Shown here piece after piece: positions 23,501-35,124 of a stretch of DNA of 64,000 nt (the first letter of the stretch is position 1; every line of letters starts with the position of its first letter). The translations under genes were made by a program, and so were the position numbers. The notes below the pieces were generated by a model. That model had not been told where the DNA came from, searched no databases, and saw only the letters and a program-made list of their open reading frames with translations. The DNA is from Escallonia rubra (lineage: Eukaryota > Streptophyta > Magnoliopsida > Escalloniales > Escalloniaceae): NCBI GenBank assembly GCA_033065855.1, contig JAVXUO010002858.1, positions 434,001 through 498,000 of the forward strand, read 5' to 3'.

Positions 23501-24161
23501 TTAATGGCTTAAGAGAAAGGGATGACCATGTTAGGGTTTAGGATTTTTTTTTCTTTCTCTTTCTTCCTCTTCTTCTTCCTCTCCTTTTCTTCGTTTTCTT
23601 CTCTATTTTCTGTGTTCTTCACGGCCATTATTCTCGAATTTCCTCTATTTGCGTTTTTAACCCCACAAATTTTATTTTATAATTTCCCTCATTAATCTCT
23701 ATCCAACAAATTTTTTTTATTAGTTGATTTACTTACACAACACTAAACCCACCAGGAGATGGAAACTTTGGGGTGATTTCTCCCATGTTTGTGACTCCTC
23801 TTGCCAATATTCAAATGTTGCACTTTGGCCCCCAAAGTTTCCAAAATTACACTTTGGCCCCATAAATTTAGAAAAATTACACTTTGACCCCAAGAACACA
23901 TTAACCCCTCATTTAACCCCCCTAACACCTAATTATCATCAAAATGATGAAAATATGCATCTCGTTCACCATATTTTCTAAATTACATTTTTGCCCCTTA
24001 ACTTTTTAAAATTATATTTTAACCCCCATGGTCACACTAACCCCTTATTTAGCTCCCTAACACTTAATTATCATCCACATAATGCTACTTAATAAAAATA
24101 TCCCTCTTTAATTAATCTAACTCATGGTTAGATTAATTTTTGCTATTTGCAAGGTATCACA
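20577..24161 (-). mobile_element. Solo LTR, Tekay/Del-like Ty3/gypsy (copy 1)
   Basis: Read on the minus strand it starts TGTGATACC at 24161 and ends GGGTGTCGGA at 20577, about 3.6 kb, the size and wording usual for Tekay/Del chromovirus LTRs. It is flanked by the 5-bp duplication ATAGT (20572-20576 and 24162-24166). No internal region is present, which makes it a solo LTR formed by LTR-LTR recombination. It contains four ~130-bp modules around AAGTCCTCAACAAC (21490-22000). The left boundary lacks the usual TG, so that end is inferred mainly from the target duplication. Confidence 0.7.
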
Positions 24162-24829
24162 ATAGTGAAAGAAGAAGTTTTGATTTTAGGGCTAGGTGTT
24201 TCACCGTTGATGATGGTCGTAATACTCACTCGTGGCTTGCCAAAATTGCAGGAGCAGCGGCAGTCTGATCCTGCTACAGTTCTATATAGTTTTGCATACT
24301 TCTGAAAATTTTCACAGCCCCTCATCGTCCTTTTTTGTGTTGATTGAAAGTTTGTGAGCAAGGATAGTTCTAGTAGTAAGGGGCATGCCGTAGATAGATT
24401 CATTGCAATGGGTTAGTCATGGTGTCCTTGGGGAGGGAGGAATGGTGGGATAGGGCCTCGAGGGGGTTTTGGGGGATGAAGGATGGGGATTAGGGCTTGG
24501 GAGAGGGGGGAGGGAATTTGAGCTTATGCGGTTAAATTTGGTTAGACGATTTCGAGGGTTGGATGAGATCAGGTGCTTAGGGCCTTTATTTGGGTGTCAG
24601 TCTCCTGTCTAATTGGTCTTATATTTTCCTTTTCTAGTGGCAAAGTGTCAATGGTGTTTGGAAGTGAAAGTTGAAGGGATCGGATCTTGTAGTGATGAGG
24701 ACCGTTTGTTATGTGTTGTGATTACATTGGTTGACGGATTTACTCTTGATTCATGCGTTGGCTTTTAAGATATTCAATTATGTCCTTTAATTGTAATAGT
24801 CATGGTATGCCATGACTTTGTTGTCATTT
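24162..24829. other. Segment between the solo LTR and the CACTA end (copy 1)
   Basis: No gene seen; matches 40685-41355 in copy 2. It lies just right of a perfect 9-bp-stem palindrome, TAATCTAAC/GTTAGATTA (about 24115-24137). Confidence 0.4.
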
Positions 24830-25188
24830 CACTTCAAGAAAAACGGTCTTTAGTGATGGACTTTTAGTGACAAAAACGACAATCCGTTGCTACAAGGAAC
24901 TTTCACTGACGAATAACATTGTTGGTAATAATCGATCCCCGTTGCTAAAAACCTTTACCGACGGAAATTCTGTCGCAAAATTTTTTTAAAATATTTTTTA
25001 TTTTCGGCCAAATATTTTCAACATTTTAGAAAAAATTTAGCGATGAAGTATGCCCGTCGCTAAAAAACCGTCACTAAAGCCTTCAAGGTGGCTTTTTAGC
25101 GACAAATTATTCGATCGCTAAAAATTCCATATACACTTTTTGCGACAAAATTTTAGCATCGGAGTTTTTCCATCGCTAAAAGTCCTGT

Positions 25189-25196
25189 TATAAAAG
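25189..25196 (+). promoter_or_regulatory. TATA box of the CACTA leader
   Basis: TATAAAAG directly after the subterminal repeats, followed by a CT-rich initiator-like run. The copy 2 version at 41717-41724 reads TATAGAAG. The leader exon downstream ends near a GTACAT donor at about 25436. Confidence 0.55.
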
Positions 25197-25559
25197 CACT
25201 CTTTCTTCTTTCTTTCTCTCTTCCCATTTTTCTCACTCTTTCTCTCTCTTCTCCAGTGCCCACATCGGTGACTGCCTCTAGCGATCTCCCGCGGCGACCC
25301 ACTCCCCTCCCTGGGCTACACCCTCCCTCGGGCGACGCGCTCCCTGGCGACAGCCCCCCACGATGCCACTGCCCCTCCATAGCTCCTCCGCGTTGCCACT
25401 ACGCACCACCATTGCCGCCGCACCACCATCGATATGTACATTTAACCCTAATTTGTTATAATGTATGGTTTAATTTAACCCATATAGTGTAATGCATGTG
25501 AGACTGAATTTATTATAATGTATGGTTTAATTTAATTTAATTTGTTGTAATGTATTGTG

Positions 25560-26300
25560 TAATTGAATGTATAGCGTAAATTGTTACATGTTGTAAGTTT
25601 AATTAACCTTAATTCACTGTACCTTAAACCCAATTAAAACTGATTAACCCTAATTAACTATACCCTAAATCCTAAATAACACTAATTAAGTGTAATTAAC
25701 CTCAATTAACTCTAATTAATCGTAAATAGCTCGAATTAACTCTAATCAGCCATAACTAGCCCTAATTAACACTAATTAACCCTAATTAAATCATAATTAA
25801 CAATAATTAACTCTAATTACCCCTAATTAGCTCTAATCAACCCTAATTAATGCTTATTAATCCTAATTAATATTTAATTAAACTCTAATTAACACTAATT
25901 AATCCTAATTAAACCCAACTAACTCTAATTAACTCTAATGAATCCTAATTAGTCCTAACTACCACTGATTAGCTTTAATTAGCCTTAATCAACACTGGTT
26001 AACCCTAATTAACTGTTAATTAAACTATGATTAACACTAATAAGCTTTAATTAGCCCTAATCACACCTAATTAACCTAAATAAATCCTAATTATTGATAA
26101 ATCCTAAACAGATCCTAATTAACATAATTAAACTCCAATTACCCTAATTAAATCCTAATTAGCCTTGACGAACCCTAACTAGACCCTAATGAGCCCTAAA
26201 TAGCCATCATTAACCCTAATGAACTCAATTAACCATAATTAAATCTTAATTACCCTAATTAAATCTTAATACATTCCCAATTACCCTAAATACAACCTGA
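25560..26300. repeat. Degenerate CCTAATTAA-type array (copy 1)
   Basis: About 700 bp of loosely repeated CCCTAATTAA/CTCTAATTAA phrases with no fixed period, lying after the leader exon of the CACTA element and so probably in its first intron. The same kind of array is at 42050-42790, 51370-51710 and, inverted, 44950-45310. Confidence 0.8.
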
Positions 26301-27034
26301 CCCTGACTATATACGTAAACCCCATCACAATCACAGATGGGACAATATCAATTCCGCAAATGAACTCCATATGCACTGAGAAACGTAAGTCGGCTTTCCG
26401 CATTAGGAATATTCGTTGTTATATTTGTGAAGTCCATTGACAACGAGTTGGTCCAACTGGTTGTCTGCAAATTCTGAAGTGAATCATTTTGGTTATGGGA
26501 AGTTCTTGCAAATTAACCTAATGATTTCCTCTTTCCAAAATTTTGATACTTCAGAAAGATTGTTGCATATGTTACGAATTTTTGATTCCATGCATGCATA
26601 AAAATCCTTAGTTCTCGTTCAAACGTACTCATTACAAAGTAATGCTTTACAATGAGCCTTTGGATATCCAGTTTGGACAATTTGAAAAAGTGTGAAGTGT
26701 TTATAAAATAGTAAATGGGCTCATGCTCTATGTTTTATGTCGGGGATATCTGGTACACGTTCTCCCGTGTTTCTCTGGGTGCATACACATAAGTTAAATC
26801 TTGTAAGAGCAAGTTAGACGGATGTTAGAATACCTAATCGATGTCGTGTACTGTGAGAAATACGAGTAGGTGCTACCAAAATTTCCGTAGACATAGGACT
26901 AAGCATGAGTTGGTAATTGTTTTATAAACATGTGATTTTTTTGATACGATAGGACCACTATTTAGTAGAGAATAGAGGGAATATAGATATGTTGTCACAT
27001 GCGTGCATTCATTTTCATATCGATCCTACCTAAT

Positions 27035-29242
27035 AGATGCAAGATCACCACCCTTAGATGGATGCAACAATGCAAAAATGGGGTGTAAGAACAGAAAGGG
27101 CATAGAACGCTCTCCCGCCCTAGGAGATATAGTCGGGATGACACACGGTTTACTCCCAAGCATGGCCAGAGAGTTGGTGCATGGCATCACTGTGGTCTTC
27201 ATGTCACGCAGAAACTCCAACCCAAGGATCAGCTTAAAGTCGTCCATGATGACTACTGAAAAGTTGGTCCTTCCTTCGTATGGGCCAATTTGATCAAAAC
27301 AGATCTTGCTATCCCCGCTACTGGTTGTGCGGCAGAGTTGATAGCTTTACCCGTCCGCACCCTTTTTCTAGAGTTAGACCCAGTCTTTCCACTTCGGTGC
27401 TTGAAATGTAATTATGGGTAGCTCCTGTGTCCACCATGGCTCTGATGGCTTTCCCGTTAACCTTGATGTCCACATACACCAAGCCTTTCCCTGGTACATC
27501 GCCTTTTTTCTTTGGCGGCATGTCTTTAGGCTTTTCCCCAGTCGAGCTCTCTTCGGGGTTCCCAACTTTGGTTTGGCGCTTGACCCCCTGGCTTCTTGCC
27601 ACTATTACTCCTGCTTGGATTCCCTCTCTGAGGAGGTCTTTGTGGCTCAGAGTTATAATCTCAAAGGCCCTCGACAGCGATGATGGTTTCGTTAAGGTTG
27701 TTCACACGATGTCTATTAAGCTCGATGCGAGCCCATGGTTTTAACCCTTCCATGAAGAAGAAGAGTCTGTCGACTGTAGACATGTCGCTGATGTCCAACA
27801 TCAAGGCAGAAAATGCCTAGCAATACTCCCGGACCGATCCGGTGTGTTTGTATTCCAACAACGCTTTCCTCGCGTTGAATGCGGTGTTCTCTTGGATAAG
27901 CTGGCTCATTAGATCGCCTTTGAGTATTTCCCAGGTGTTTACGTCGCAAGACCCATCTTCGGTCTCTGCGTATTTCTTCTGCCACCATAACTTGGCATCT
28001 CTAACCAAGTACATGGTAGCCATCGACACCTTCGTCACTTCCGAGTCTACTCTGATGGCTCAAAAGTATTGTTATATGTCAATAAGGAGTTTTTCTAATT
28101 CCGTGGTGTAACGGGCTCCCCCGTACCTCTTGGGCTATGGCACTCGTGGCCTCCATGAGTGCTCTGTAGCCCCTGCAGGTGTGTTAACCACTGCACGACT
28201 AAGAAGCTCCACCCGATCCTGGAGCTCTTGAAATTTAGACTCCCAGTCTATACCTTGAGTATGCCGTGTATGGTGCTCTACTCGATCCTGAAGCTCATGA
28301 AACTTGCCCTCCCAATCCATGTTCTCAGCATATCGGGCATTATCAGTGGCTTCAAGATTCATTTCCAACGCATCAAGGCAAATGGAGAATTGCTTCAGGA
28401 TGCCTCGAGCATCCTGGTCGCTCTTGAACATGCCCTGTATCTATGCTTCCAAAGCATCAATTCTCTCTTTCTTGTTGGCCATAGTTTTTCTCAACAAACT
28501 ATCCCACAATATTTTCTTAGCTGAAGCCATGGTCCCTTGGGCAACCGGGACTCTGATACCACCTGACACACGATAGCCCTTGATGGCACAAAGGAAACCG
28601 TGTGTGGCACTCGACTTGCCGCTTGCAAGAAGAGTTCGCCAGACAATCCCAACAATTTATAGCAAGCAGTGCATCAACATTGCATAAAACAGTGCACAAA
28701 TAAGTAGATTTCAAGATAAGGGTAAAACGGTCTCAAATATTCTCATTACTTCAACAACATCATTACAACTTACAGAAGGCTTTGTTTGCATTCACAGTGT
28801 GCAATCTAACTAAATAGGCAAACTAAAACAAACGACTCTCGGGTATGGGTGTACATGACCTCTCATAGAGTACCACTAAGAGGATTTTCCTAAGTGACAG
28901 TAGTAGACATCACTATGTGCGATGAGTCATAGTGCCCCTTTTTAGAGACATACAACTTGGAATGACTTGAAATTTTACAGGGAAACTTAAATATATACAA
29001 GGGTGATCTCCACCAAAATTGAGCAAAAACGCACGCGGATCTTCAGATCTTCACGGTTGGCTTTTGGCGTGCACGGGCACTGTAATTGGGCGCGCGGGCG
29101 CTGTACTTGACGGGCGCATGGGCGCGAGACTTGAAGAACTTGTGAGGGCACATGGGCGCATGTTGGGAGGGCACATGGGCGCTGTGCTGGATGGGCGCGG
29201 GGGCGCATTGCTGGGCGAGTGAAAGGGGGCAGCCCGTGACAC
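27035..29242 (-). mobile_element. Ty3/gypsy remnant: gag, protease, primer site and part of LTR (minus)
   Basis: Reading leftward: LTR-like sequence to 28564 (ending TGTGTCA), a primer site at 28561-28548, then gag (28535 to about 27800) with coiled-coil-like repeats ELQDRVE and the core segment LVRDAKLWWQKKY. A retropepsin with AMVDTGATHNYIS follows (about 27600-27320). Reverse transcriptase, integrase and the other LTR are missing, and several breaks are present. It fills the junction between the two copies of the segmental duplication. Confidence 0.85.
28548..28561 (-). other. Primer-binding site, initiator tRNA-Met type
   Basis: The minus strand reads TGGTATCAGAGTCC, the standard plant LTR-element primer site for tRNA-Met with one late change, two bases from the LTR end. 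Confidence 0.8.
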
Positions 29243-29669
29243 GGGGGCACGTGATGCATGAAACCGGTGCACGAGCTCGGCGATGTCTATCGTGAAAGTG
29301 GTCATTGTTCCGGGGGCACACGATGCATGAATAGGGTACGGGCGCAATGACGTCTATCGTGGAAGTGGGCTTCGTGTCGCAAGCTCGTGACAGATGAATG
29401 GCGCACGGGCGCAGGCAACGGGCGTCGTAGAGTCGTGCAGACACGACAACCTCTGTCGTGGAAGTAGGCGTCATGTCGAGGTTATGTGATGCATGAATGG
29501 CGCACGTGCACGGGCGTCAAGGATTCGGTGTGCTGACACAGGCGATAGGCGTCCCAGACTCGGTGCGCGAACACCGGTGATAGGCGTCGCAGAGACGGCG
29601 TGCCCATGGCGCTGGCCGAAGGTAAAAGGAAGTGAGCATTGATGGTTCAAAAGGAAAGGCCAAGGCCAA

Positions 29670-30108
29670 CCCTCGGGGGAAGGCCAAGGCCGACCCCCCT
29701 TGGAGAAGACTGAGGCCAATCCCTGCCTCGGCCAAACCCCCTTAGGGAAGGCCGACACCGAACCCCCTTTGGGAAAGGCCAAGGCACGCTGACATTGATC
29801 ACTTAGCGAAAAAGTGAGCTCGATGGCCGAGGTGCGATGAACACGTTTCCGTAAGTCACGCAAAAATAAGTTTTTTGGCCGGGAAGAAGCGCAAGAAAGG
29901 AAAGTAGGCAGAAAGTTAACTTGACTTGAGCGTGCGTCACTTTGACCGGTTGGGAGCGTTGAAAAATTGAACGTTAACTATGTTGACGTGTCGTGGGTGC
30001 AACCACGATAGGTTGGGAACAAAATCCTTAGATGATAATCTTGGATACAAATATAATTGAGAACACTTCAACATAATTCCTTTCCCAAAAGCCTATGAAG
30101 CACAGGTG
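29670..30108 (+). repeat. Single 439-bp unit (copy 2)
   Basis: One unit of the repeat that is four-fold in copy 1, with the same boundaries at CCCTCGGGGG and GTGCCCCACTTTGG. Confidence 0.9.
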
Positions 30109-30608
30109 CCCCACTTTGGTCGACATATCAGCACCGAGTGTGTGTCCAAAATTATTTTTTATTTAAATTAAATTTCTGGATCTTGGGTGTGGCTTGGATA
30201 CGGCTGTGATAGGCACTTAGGGTTTTTTGGCTAGAGGAGAGAGGTAGAATAAGGTGGAGAAGAAATAACCTCCACTGAAGAGCACCGGCACCGTTGACGG
30301 TCGTCTAGCAGTAGCAGCGACTGGCGGTGTCCAATAGCAGCAGAGACCCACGGCACAGAGGTGTGGGCAATTCTCTGTTGTTGATATGTTGTTTTGATAT
30401 GGCTGACCGTTGTTTATAATCCAGGGGTGACACTGTACCAACTTTCTGTTTACTTTTCTTAGTTACCAGCTATTGACTATCTTTTAAAATAGCCCCAATA
30501 CTTTCAAGAAGTAATACTAATGCAAGAACTTGTAGAAACTATACACTTTCACATCTCTATTACAGATGCCAAATTAACAAACTCTCTTAGTGTTTGTTTG
30601 TAATTGTA

Positions 30609-33267
30609 CCCCCTCCGTCTCATAAAAATTGCACGCATTTGACTTGCACAAACTTTAAGGTGTTGGTCAAAAACGTTTTCTTTTCTAATCGTCACTAACA
30701 AGCGCCCTTTTACCATCTTACGCTCAATCCTTTTTGCTTCATTATCAAGAGTACTGATATATCACCACCGTCGAGGCCTCAAGGCCCTCAACTGTAGGGG
30801 CGGAACTACGCTTGTAAGGGGGGGGGGGGATAGCCCCCCCTCAGATTAAATTTTTATATATATAAAATATATATAGTGTTTTTTTTTTCATTTTCCACTT
30901 TTCCTTTCTCACTCTCTCTCTCTCTCCTCCTCTCTTGGCCGGCACATAGTCTCACAGTCACCGGACAGTCGGTCGCCGTCACGCCGTGGCGTCAATGAAG
31001 CTCTCACGCCGTCGCCGTGACGCCGGCATCTCTCCTCCAGTCCTCCTCTCTCGGCTCTCTCAGCCACCGCAGTTCACCGCCCGCCCGCCGGCACCACCCA
31101 CCGACCCACGGCCACCGGTCGTCGGCTCAGTTGGGCTCTCATCAGTTGGTCGCCGTCCGTCCTCCGATTCCGAAGCGCGAAGCCGGCGAAGGCCCTCCTC
31201 AGTCCGGCGGTCCCCACCCCAACTCCGGCCAGTCTCCACCCAACTCCGGCCAGAACAGATCTGGGCGGCAGATCTAGCTTAGATCTACCGCCTACGAGCC
31301 GGCGCACGAACCGAAGAAGTTCCGCCACTGCCATTCGGCGGTCACGGCGCTTGAAATAGTGAAATTGCAGATCTGACTTTGAGTTTCAGTCACCGACAAC
31401 ATTGCGACAACGACGCCGTTCTGATTTCTGAGGACCGAGGTCAGTGTGCATTTTGAACAATTTCTTTTGCTATTGAGAATTGATTATTTGATTAATAATT
31501 TTAGGTTGTTAGTTGTGTATTTGATAATTTAGATTACTAATTGATGCTTTATGGATGTTAATCGTGCATTGAGCACTTAGATTTGAGATTGTTGATGGAG
31601 GATGTGATCCAATTGGATTTTTATCCCATTTGAGCATTGATTATTTGATTGATAATTTTAGGTTGTGTTAATTGTGCATTTAAAAATTGAGATTATTTTC
31701 ATGCTGATTATATGTTGTTAATTGTGCATTGAGCATTTGAGAATTGAGATGGTTGATGGAGGATGAGACCCAATTGGATTGAGATTTCGGATATGTGATT
31801 TAGTTGAATGGTGGGGTGAAATTAAGTTAATTAGGTTAACGCGATAATAAAACATGACTGGAAAAGTAAAAGAATAAAATATTTGTAATTAACTAGGTTA
31901 TTTGATTGATAATTGATGGATTGATACTTAAAATAAAATATTTTTTTAATGAAGATAATAAAGACTCGACTTCAGAATCGCATGGGAGACGAATGAATGA
32001 ATGATAGCTTGGTTTGTTACATCGAGAAAAATGTCTTCAAAACTATTACAAATGAGACAATTATCAAACGCTACCAATTTTCGGCGCCTCATCGAGTAGT
32101 TATTTAGTGCTTTCGTTCGTAAACACTGAAATGTGTATTTTGTATTCTCTTCTTTTGTGTTGTAAAGAGTTCTTAGTGGCTCTCGTGAAACTTAATAAGA
32201 CCTTTTAGATGCTTTTTAGTATGTTTTGTGTATTATCGAAAAGTGCACTTTGTTTTTGTGTGCTATTTTACTTATAAAAATATTTATCTCCTTCGGTATA
32301 TTTTTAGCCCCCCCGGGATAAAATCCTGGTTCCGCCACTACTCAACCGTCGAGGGTCTATAGCCCCATGGCCATCACTTCGACCACCTTCGGCACCGCCA
32401 AAATCCCCCACCACTTCAATTAACAGAATCATCCACTACCACAAATTGCTGGATATTCGAAGTGTTGGATTTTTATACCAAGCTTAACCTACGAAATCCT
32501 ACTTGTGATTTCCATTGTTGCCGATGAGGGTGTTCATTGGGTGGGCTGTTCGCCGCCTCAAACCACTACCGATCACCATCACCATAATTTAATCCACCAC
32601 CACTTACTTGCTTCCGTATTTAAACTCAAACCAAGTTGACTTCTAAATTGAATATTAAACCTGAGGACAAATATAGTTTATTGCTGGGGATTGAATCTGA
32701 AATACTCCATGTAATTGAGATCGAAGCTTGAATTGATTGGATCGTACATCAAAGTTGCTTATGCGATGTGATGGCGATGGATGGTTGCGACAACCATGGC
32801 CGGGTGGTGACTATGAGATGTGACAGCCGCAGAGGTCAGTGCGAGACAAGCACCGGTGGGTCGTGGTGATCGAAGTGGTGACTGGCAATTTAAGGGGGAT
32901 AGAGAAGGGCGGGAGGGGGTGGCTATTGTGGTGGCGGTAAATGGTTGCACAACCATGGCTGGGCAGTGACTATGGGATGCTACAGTGATGGTGGTCAGAG
33001 AGGCAATGGATGTGTGTCGTGGTGGTCGAAGTGGCGCTGCGACAGCGACAAATGAAGGGGGATAGAGAGGGCGGGATGGGGGGTGCTGTGGTTGAGAAAA
33101 GAGGAGAAAGAAAAGTTTGAACAAACAAAAAAGAGGAGAGCTTTGGTTAATTAGAGAAGGGCATATGTGGAAGTTAATGAGAGAGATAGTCGAAGAAAGG
33201 AAATTGAGAAATAATTTTTGGACACCCAACAAAGGAATCATGATCGATTATATTGGGACAGAGGGTT
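30609..33267. mobile_element. Stowaway-like mariner element (copy 2), split by hAT-A
   Basis: Same element as 15142-16260, flanked by TA (30607-30608 and 33268-33269). A 1546-bp hAT element plus its target duplication is inserted at 30795-32340. The right terminus reads GAGGGTT where copy 1 reads GAGGGAG. Confidence 0.8.
30795..32340. mobile_element. Non-autonomous hAT element (hAT-A)
   Basis: Terminal inverted repeats TAGGGGCGGAACTAC and (inverted) TAGTGGCGGAACCAG, flanked by 8-bp CTCAACTG (30787-30794) and CTCAACCG (32341-32348). Copy 1 shows the empty site, a single CTCAACCG at 15321-15328, which fixes the ends exactly. Inside are a CT-tract plus GC-rich block (30895-31400) ending at a GAGGTCAGT donor-like site, then AT-rich sequence. 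The last 150 bp resemble the end of hAT-B. No transposase is visible. Confidence 0.93.
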
Positions 33268-33269
33268 TA

Positions 33270-35124
33270 TTATTTTTGTTACACGCTAACACACAAATAA
33301 TACGTTAATAAACATGTGTCGTATTCCTGCCACAACTGTATTCTATCGAGATAATGATGTAGCCACACGCACACACGCCCCGGAATTCGTGCTTCTTAAC
33401 CCAAGGCACTTCTGAAGGTTACAAATGTGGGGTGTGTCTATGTGTGGGTTGGTGGGTGAATGGGTGCAAGGGCAAGGGTTTTGAGATATTACTACATAAC
33501 GAAGCTGTTTAGGCTAAATGACGGCAGAGGTACACTTTTGAGGGGGAGGCTTTTGGCATAGAGTGCTTGATTGCAAATCTGAAGGGGTTGGTCCTCCAAT
33601 GATGTTCATATCTCTTATGAGGTATGTGCAAAGGGATTATCTTTCGGGAGCCAATAGGTGGGAATGTTAGAATGAAATGATTTTGTTTGATGTGTGATGT
33701 GGTCTATGATGCACCGACACTTCCAAAAGGTTGTATGTTGTGCGCAACACCTCCCGTTACCCGTCACCCCTCCCCCCGGCGCCGTCGCCCCTCATACATA
33801 TGGTATAGGACACTACTGTAGCGTGTCAGAACTTTTTGTTATTGATGTTTAGTTATCCGAGATATATAGGCCACGTCAACCGTGCCCTTGCATGCCCCGG
33901 TACCTCCCAACACATTGATCGAGTTTTACTAGATGGATAACAGGGGGTTGTTTTGTTGGTTGTTTCCTTAGGATTTGGTATGTCTCATACATTATTAACT
34001 CTACAATGTGATAATCTGAAGCAACATCGGCTTTAGCCAAAGCAAGCAGTAAACTTTGAACTTCGACACCTGTTTTGGAATTGACTTTCCCTGGTTTCTC
34101 TCCCAAACTTTGGACCTCTCTCCCTCAATTACTGAAATCTTCATCACCTCGCGATTGACCATAACACAGCCACATTCGAGAACTGACTACAGTAGGTCCC
34201 ACGATCTCTTCTCAAAATCTGCATCATCAACTTAAAAAAGAGCCTTGGATTGAAATTCGAGGTTGAACAATTGGCCTGTTAATTCGAATTTGATTCGACT
34301 TTAATTATTAGCTAACAGAAAAATGAGGGGAACCTTTGGTGTCAGAAACTACTATTTTTCCTAGTTAAGATCAGTGTGTTGAGGTGCGGAATTGTTCATT
34401 TTACGACTGTTTTCTTGGTATGTATAGCCACTCTGTTGATGCCCCTATTTACGAAGCCATTACCACTCTCGGCAATGGAACCGGTAAGATTTCTTCACCA
34501 ATCTCAGCCCAAAACTCCTATATATCATTTCTCTTCCCCTTCTTATCCCTCTGTTTCACTCGAGTTTCGGCCATGAGGAGCTTAGCCATGGGTGAGGAAG
34601 ATGGGGGCTGACTAAAGACGGGTAATTTATCCGTTAGGAATCAGTTTATATTGTTTCCGTTGGCAAAAGCCGCTATTGCTTTAGCAATAGGCTTGCCTAA
34701 TCATCTAATTGTCTTTGTCCCCTTCGACTTTTTGTTGATTTCTAGTACAAAATGGGAACATCCAAACATTGAATTGATCGCAAATAGTTATCTGAGATCA
34801 AGTCGATGTTTGTTTGACAAGTTAAATTAGGACAAAAACAATGAGCTCACAAATTGTCGAAGGGGAGAGAATTGGGAAATTGGGGAAGTACTTACTGACC
34901 TTGCCAAAAATATGTACGAGATGAAGAAAACTTAATTTTGCCAAAGAGCAAGTACACTTGTTCAAAATTTTAAATTTCTGGCCAATGAGTTTTGTTTGGG
35001 TCGGTTGTTGCCTTAGCTCACCTGCTTGAGTTGTATATTTAATTTTTTTCGATCTACTGAACTACAATATGAGTCATGTTAACTGACCACTTATATTTCC
35101 CTTGAGAGTTCTGCTTTGTTTGCC
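33270..35124. other. Intergenic segment in copy 2
   Basis: Matches 16263-18159 of copy 1. No gene is seen. It includes the right arm of the foldback (34662-34700) and a shortened left arm near 34018. Confidence 0.4.

Larger units (their letters stand above)
12356..27034 (+). repeat. Segmental duplication, copy 1 (~14.7 kb)
   Basis: Direct counterpart of 29243-43521. Homology starts at GGGGGCACGTGATGCATG (12356 and 29243) and ends at CCTACCTAAT (27034 and 43521). Beyond 27034 copy 1 meets an antisense Ty3/gypsy remnant. By eye the copies differ at roughly one base in twenty in alignable parts, plus large indels: copy 1 has three extra 439-bp units, lacks ~170 bp at 18305 and ~115 bp near 18715, and has an extra block at 19507-21634. 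Confidence 0.9.
24830..27034 (+). mobile_element. CACTA element left end, truncated (copy 1 of CACTA-1)
   Basis: Begins CACTTCAAGAAAAACGG, a variant of the CACTACAAGAAAA terminus. It continues with subterminal repeats of the type TTAGCGACGGA, then a CT-rich leader and a long AT-rich array. It stops at 27034, where an antisense Ty3/gypsy remnant begins, so the transposase and right end are missing. It matches 41356-43521 of the longer element in copy 2. Confidence 0.85.

Noticed and set aside
25560-26300. Interstitial telomere repeat
   Set aside because: The phrases are CCTAATTAA-like with no regular 7-bp CCCTAAA period, and they track CACTA elements.
30986-31334. Pro/Arg/Ser-rich frames in hAT-A as a gene
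   Set aside because: Several overlapping frames in a GC-rich leader-like block, with no domain and no conservation with the other hAT elements.
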